DNA from: Planctomycetota bacterium
GTDB lineage: Bacteria; Planctomycetota; Phycisphaerae; Phycisphaerales; SM1A02
Assembly: GCA_014381305.1 (NCBI GenBank)
Contig: JACNLW010000109.1
Location: 1-35,523, forward strand
Length of the DNA stretch: 35,523 nt
Direction of reading: 5' to 3'
A program made the position numbers and the translations under genes. The notes beneath the pieces are model-generated. The model ran no database searches. It was not told the DNA's origin and saw only the letters and a list, made by a program, of their open reading frames with translations. This document shows positions 32,623 through 35,523 of the stretch, piece by piece (position 1 is the first letter of the stretch; every line of letters starts with the position of its first letter).

Positions 32623-35415
32623 ATGTTTACTATTTTTGCAATTGCTTTAACACTCACAATGAACCCAGATCAAACACCTGCCGAGCCTGAGGCTCGTCCG
32701 ATTTTTGGAATGGGCATGGGTCAATCAGAGGATGGTTTGCCGCCCTTTGAAACTATCTCTGAAGGGCACGATGTTGTGATTTCCTCGGTCGACGGGAAAA
32801 GCGGGATGTACACACTGTACCGTGATGAAGATGATCATTTGTTGATTGAAGTTTCCCCCGATTATGAAGGTGTTCCAATTCTTATTGCGTACACCGTTTC
32901 CAGTGGTATTGGCCAAGCGGGTGTGCAACTCGGTGATGTGTATGGCTATTGGACTCGCATCAAGGATCAACTTGTTCTTGTTCAACCGAACCTTGAAATT
33001 AAATCAACGGGCGACGAGCAATCACAAAGCGGAACGGCGAGAGTTTTTACTGACCGCGTTGTTCTTGATGTTCCAATAGTAAGTGAAGGACCAAATGGTG
33101 GGCCAGTCATTGATGGTACGAATTTATTTTTGCATGGCGCGTCGAACTTTTTTGGTGGTCAGGCTCGCGGTGCGCGACCTGATCTTGCAACGTTGTCAAA
33201 TGCAAAAAGTTTTCCACAGAATGTTGAAATTTCTTACAAGTTGCCACTCTCTGGCGGACAGTTTGGAACGTTGTCGTATTCGATTCGAACAGTTGAACAA
33301 GACACTGGGTATGAACCAAGAGTTGCTGATCACCGAATTGGTTACTTTAACACGACATTTAAAGATATCGGTGATGCTTCAAGCGATGATCCTTGGGTGC
33401 GGTACGTGACGCGTTGGCAAGTTGAAAAGGCTGATGAGAGTTTGAAGATGAGCCCACCGAAACAACCTATCGTATTCTATTTAGAGCACACAATCCCTGT
33501 GCGGTATCGCAGGTGGGTTCGCGATGGAGTGCTTGAATGGAACAAAGCATTTGAAGAAGTTGGCATCGTCAATGCTATTGAAGTGTATCAGCAAGATGCA
33601 TCAACTGGCGCGCACATGGATAAAGATCCTGAAGACGCGCGGTACAACTTTATTCTTTGGACAAACGCAGATATGGGTTTTGCAATTGGGCCAAGCCGAG
33701 TAGATCCAGAAACAGGTCGCATTCTTGATGCTGACATTGTGATGGACGAAGCGTTTGTGACAGGGTGGACCAAAGCGTGGCATCGATTGTTGCCTGAAAT
33801 CGCAATGGAAAGTTTTGATCCACAAGCACGCGAGTGGTTAAAGACACATCCCAATTGGGATCCCAGAATTCGTTTAGCCGATCCACTTGAGCGTAAAGAA
33901 ATAGCACAACAAATTCGTTCAATGCCTACGCATCCTGCGCTTGCAAGAGAAACAGAAATGGTTGGCGACGAAGAGTACGATGGTTTGGGCGATCGCGTTA
34001 GCCAAACAAACGGTGCGTGTATGTACCCTGCATTCCAAGCCGCAGAACTTTCGATGGCTCGGTTGCACCCAGATATTTTGGCGATGCTTGACAGTACTGA
34101 GGACGGCGAGGAATACGACGGCGATATGCTCGATGGTGTGCCTGATTGGTTTATTGGTCCATTACTTCGCGATGTCATAATGCACGAAGTTGGGCACACA
34201 CTTGGTCTTCGGCATAACTTCAAGGCTTCGACTGTGTATGACATGGAGGAAATGAACAACCAAAACTTTGAGCACGAAGCAATTTGTGGTTCGGTGATGG
34301 AATATTCGCCGTTGAACATTAATGTTGAAGATGGGCCAGATCAAGGCGATTTCACAATGATGACTATTGGGCCTTACGATTATTGGGCGATTGAATATGG
34401 CTACACAACGGATGAAGAATCCTTGCAGGCGATTTTGTCACGAGTGAATGAACCACAATTGGCGTATTCGACAGACGAAGACACGTTCGATAGTGATCCA
34501 TCTTCACGTCGTTTTGACTGGGGTAAGAATCCTCTGGATTATGCAGACTCACAAATTCGTTTGGTAAAACAACTTCGTAGTTCGTTGCTTGATCGCATGG
34601 TTAAAGATGGGCAAAGTTGGGGCAGGGCTCGAAGCGGATACGAAATGTTATTGAATCGTCAATTTAGTTCAGTTGGTACTGCCGCTGATTGGATTGCAGG
34701 AACTCTCAATAACCGCGCTCGTAAAGGTGACGGCGATCGGAATCCTATCGAAGAAATAGACCCAGATGTTCAAAGACGCGCCCTAGCGATTGTGCTTGAA
34801 AATTCGATGCGTGATGAAGCGTGGGGTTTAGACAGCGAATTGCTGCATAAGATGACGGTTGAAAAGAACTGGGACGCTGGCGGTGGACGCAGTTTTATGA
34901 CGAATTCCTCATTCCCAATTCATCAACGAATTGGTGGCATGCAAGCTTCTGCACTTTCGATGTTGTTGAATCCAAGTATGCTTGGTCATCTTTATGATGG
35001 CGAGTTTCGTAACGCCCCCGAGGTGGATGTACTTACAGTTGCAGAAGTAATTCAATCCGTAACAGATGAGGTGTGGAGCGAACTTGGTGATATGCCAAAT
35101 GATTCAACGAACCGAGAGCCAGCAATTTCTAGTTTACGTCGTAACTTGCAAAGCGAGCACCTTTCGCGCTTGATTGAATTGAGCTTGGAAGAAGATTCAG
35201 GTTCACCTGCGAGCCGAACGATTCAAAGTTTGGTGCGCATGCAGTTGCAAGATATTCAAAAGCAACTTAAGAATGCAAAAGCAAAAGACGCGTATACCAA
35301 AGCACACTTGGCTGACGCTTCCATGAAAATCAAAAAAGCCCTCAACGCCCAGTTCACCATCGGCGGTGACAGCGGCGGGGGCGGTTTCGACATCATGTCG
35401 CTCTTCGGCGAATAA
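32623..35415 (+). CDS. Secreted zinc-dependent metalloprotease (metzincin type)
   Basis: Large (930 aa) predicted extracytoplasmic protease. A short hydrophobic N-terminus (MFTIFAIALTLTM) fits a signal peptide, though it lacks a clear positive charge. Residues about 45-220 form a beta-rich domain. The catalytic part is marked by HEVGHTLGLRH at 521-531 (HExxHxxGxxH: three zinc histidines and the glutamate base) and a following VMEY (558-561), which fits the metzincin Met-turn. This matches large bacterial zinc-dependent proteases annotated with DUF4953/DUF5117-type domains. The glycine-rich end GGDSGGGGFDIMSLFGE is unusual. The start at 32623 has AAGGA at good distance; a TTG at 32602 is a weaker option. 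The stop codon lies inside the first unit of the repeat cluster. Confidence 0.87.
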   Translation: MFTIFAIALTLTMNPDQTPAEPEARPIFGMGMGQSEDGLPPFETISEGHDVVISSVDGKSGMYTLYRDEDDHLLIEVSPDYEGVPILIAYTVSSGIGQAGVQLGDVYGYWTRIKDQLVLVQPNLEIKSTGDEQSQSGTARVFTDRVVLDVPIVSEGPNGGPVIDGTNLFLHGASNFFGGQARGARPDLATLSNAKSFPQNVEISYKLPLSGGQFGTLSYSIRTVEQDTGYEPRVADHRIGYFNTTFKDIGDASSDDPWVRYVTRWQVEKADESLKMSPPKQPIVFYLEHTIPVRYRRWVRDGVLEWNKAFEEVGIVNAIEVYQQDASTGAHMDKDPEDARYNFILWTNADMGFAIGPSRVDPETGRILDADIVMDEAFVTGWTKAWHRLLPEIAMESFDPQAREWLKTHPNWDPRIRLADPLERKEIAQQIRSMPTHPALARETEMVGDEEYDGLGDRVSQTNGACMYPAFQAAELSMARLHPDILAMLDSTEDGEEYDGDMLDGVPDWFIGPLLRDVIMHEVGHTLGLRHNFKASTVYDMEEMNNQNFEHEAICGSVMEYSPLNINVEDGPDQGDFTMMTIGPYDYWAIEYGYTTDEESLQAILSRVNEPQLAYSTDEDTFDSDPSSRRFDWGKNPLDYADSQIRLVKQLRSSLLDRMVKDGQSWGRARSGYEMLLNRQFSSVGTAADWIAGTLNNRARKGDGDRNPIEEIDPDVQRRALAIVLENSMRDEAWGLDSELLHKMTVEKNWDAGGGRSFMTNSSFPIHQRIGGMQASALSMLLNPSMLGHLYDGEFRNAPEVDVLTVAEVIQSVTDEVWSELGDMPNDSTNREPAISSLRRNLQSEHLSRLIELSLEEDSGSPASRTIQSLVRMQLQDIQKQLKNAKAKDAYTKAHLADASMKIKKALNAQFTIGGDSGGGGFDIMSLFGE

Positions 35416-35523
35416 ACTCACCCCCGAAATAAACTCACCCCCGAATAAACTCACCCTCGGTGAGTTTATTGATTTTTCTCACTTTTTGAGCGAAACTCAC
35501 CCCCGGTGAGTTTCACTCAAAAT
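35411..35523. repeat. Terminal cluster of AAACTCACC half-sites and palindromes
   Basis: Two tandem half-sites (unit AATAAACTCACCCCCG, at 35411-35426 and 35428-35443) are followed by a palindrome with spacer CTC (35444-35470) and a second palindrome with spacer CCC (35493-35513). The last one is embedded in a longer imperfect stem of about 19 bp (35483-35501 with 35505-35523). The first unit contains the TAA stop codon of the protease gene. The cluster may continue beyond the window. Confidence 0.8.

Noticed and set aside
35411-35523. CRISPR array
   Set aside because: The repeats are directly adjacent or separated by a few bases, palindromic and variable in orientation; there are no unique spacers and no cas genes.

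Overview
The window looks like a chromosomal segment of a marine-type Planctomycetota bacterium, probably Phycisphaerae-like. This placement is by eye and no search was run. It rests on a formylglycine-type sulfatase, a GluRS with a long insert after KMSKR, a small membrane protein whose C-terminal tail I associate with planctomycete proteins, diderm features (two lipoproteins, a giant AsmA/YhdP-like protein) and moderate GC. Coding density is very high, and most adjacent co-directional genes overlap by 1-16 bases. I see no rRNA, tRNA, CRISPR array, prophage or insertion sequence.

Layout. 1-385: 5' part of a sulfatase (-). 386-829: non-coding, holding one copy of a palindromic repeat, a GC-richer folded island, and a consensus promoter followed about 60 nt later by a strong terminator (candidate small RNA, - strand). 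830-2018: ruvC and an orphan LolD/MacB-type ABC ATPase (-). 2019-2281: divergent promoters around a second cluster of the repeat. 2282-9680: trpE, an AsmA-like protein of about 1350 aa, a LOG-family protein and a lipoprotein. 9783-14452: pssA, gltX, an unassigned conserved protein and fahA, tightly overlapped. 14475-16880: hmgA and hpd on the opposite strand, so three tyrosine-catabolism enzymes converge here. 16985-22924: GroES-like, aroA, an ABC exporter and a BtuFCD-type importer, joined by ATGA-type overlaps. 22959-25331: a small membrane protein, accB and accC. 25328-29766 (-): an operon of a PilT-like ATPase, a membrane-anchored PilB/GspE-like protein that has lost every ATPase motif, and a CvpA-like protein with a 400-aa extra domain. 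29884-32536: guaB and an MFS transporter. 32623-35415: a secreted metzincin-type zinc protease, whose stop codon lies inside the first unit of a third repeat cluster that runs to the window end.

Three things stand out. First, most promoter-proximal genes have an extended -10 (TGnTAnnnT) exactly 6-10 nt before the start codon and no Shine-Dalgarno, which predicts leaderless mRNAs; internal cistrons and a few other genes have good Shine-Dalgarno sites. Second, the PilT / pseudo-PilB / CvpA operon looks like a membrane-bound machine built from type IV pilus parts. Third, a palindromic repeat with half-site AAACTCACC occurs only between genes at three loci, alone or as clusters of tandem and inverted half-sites.
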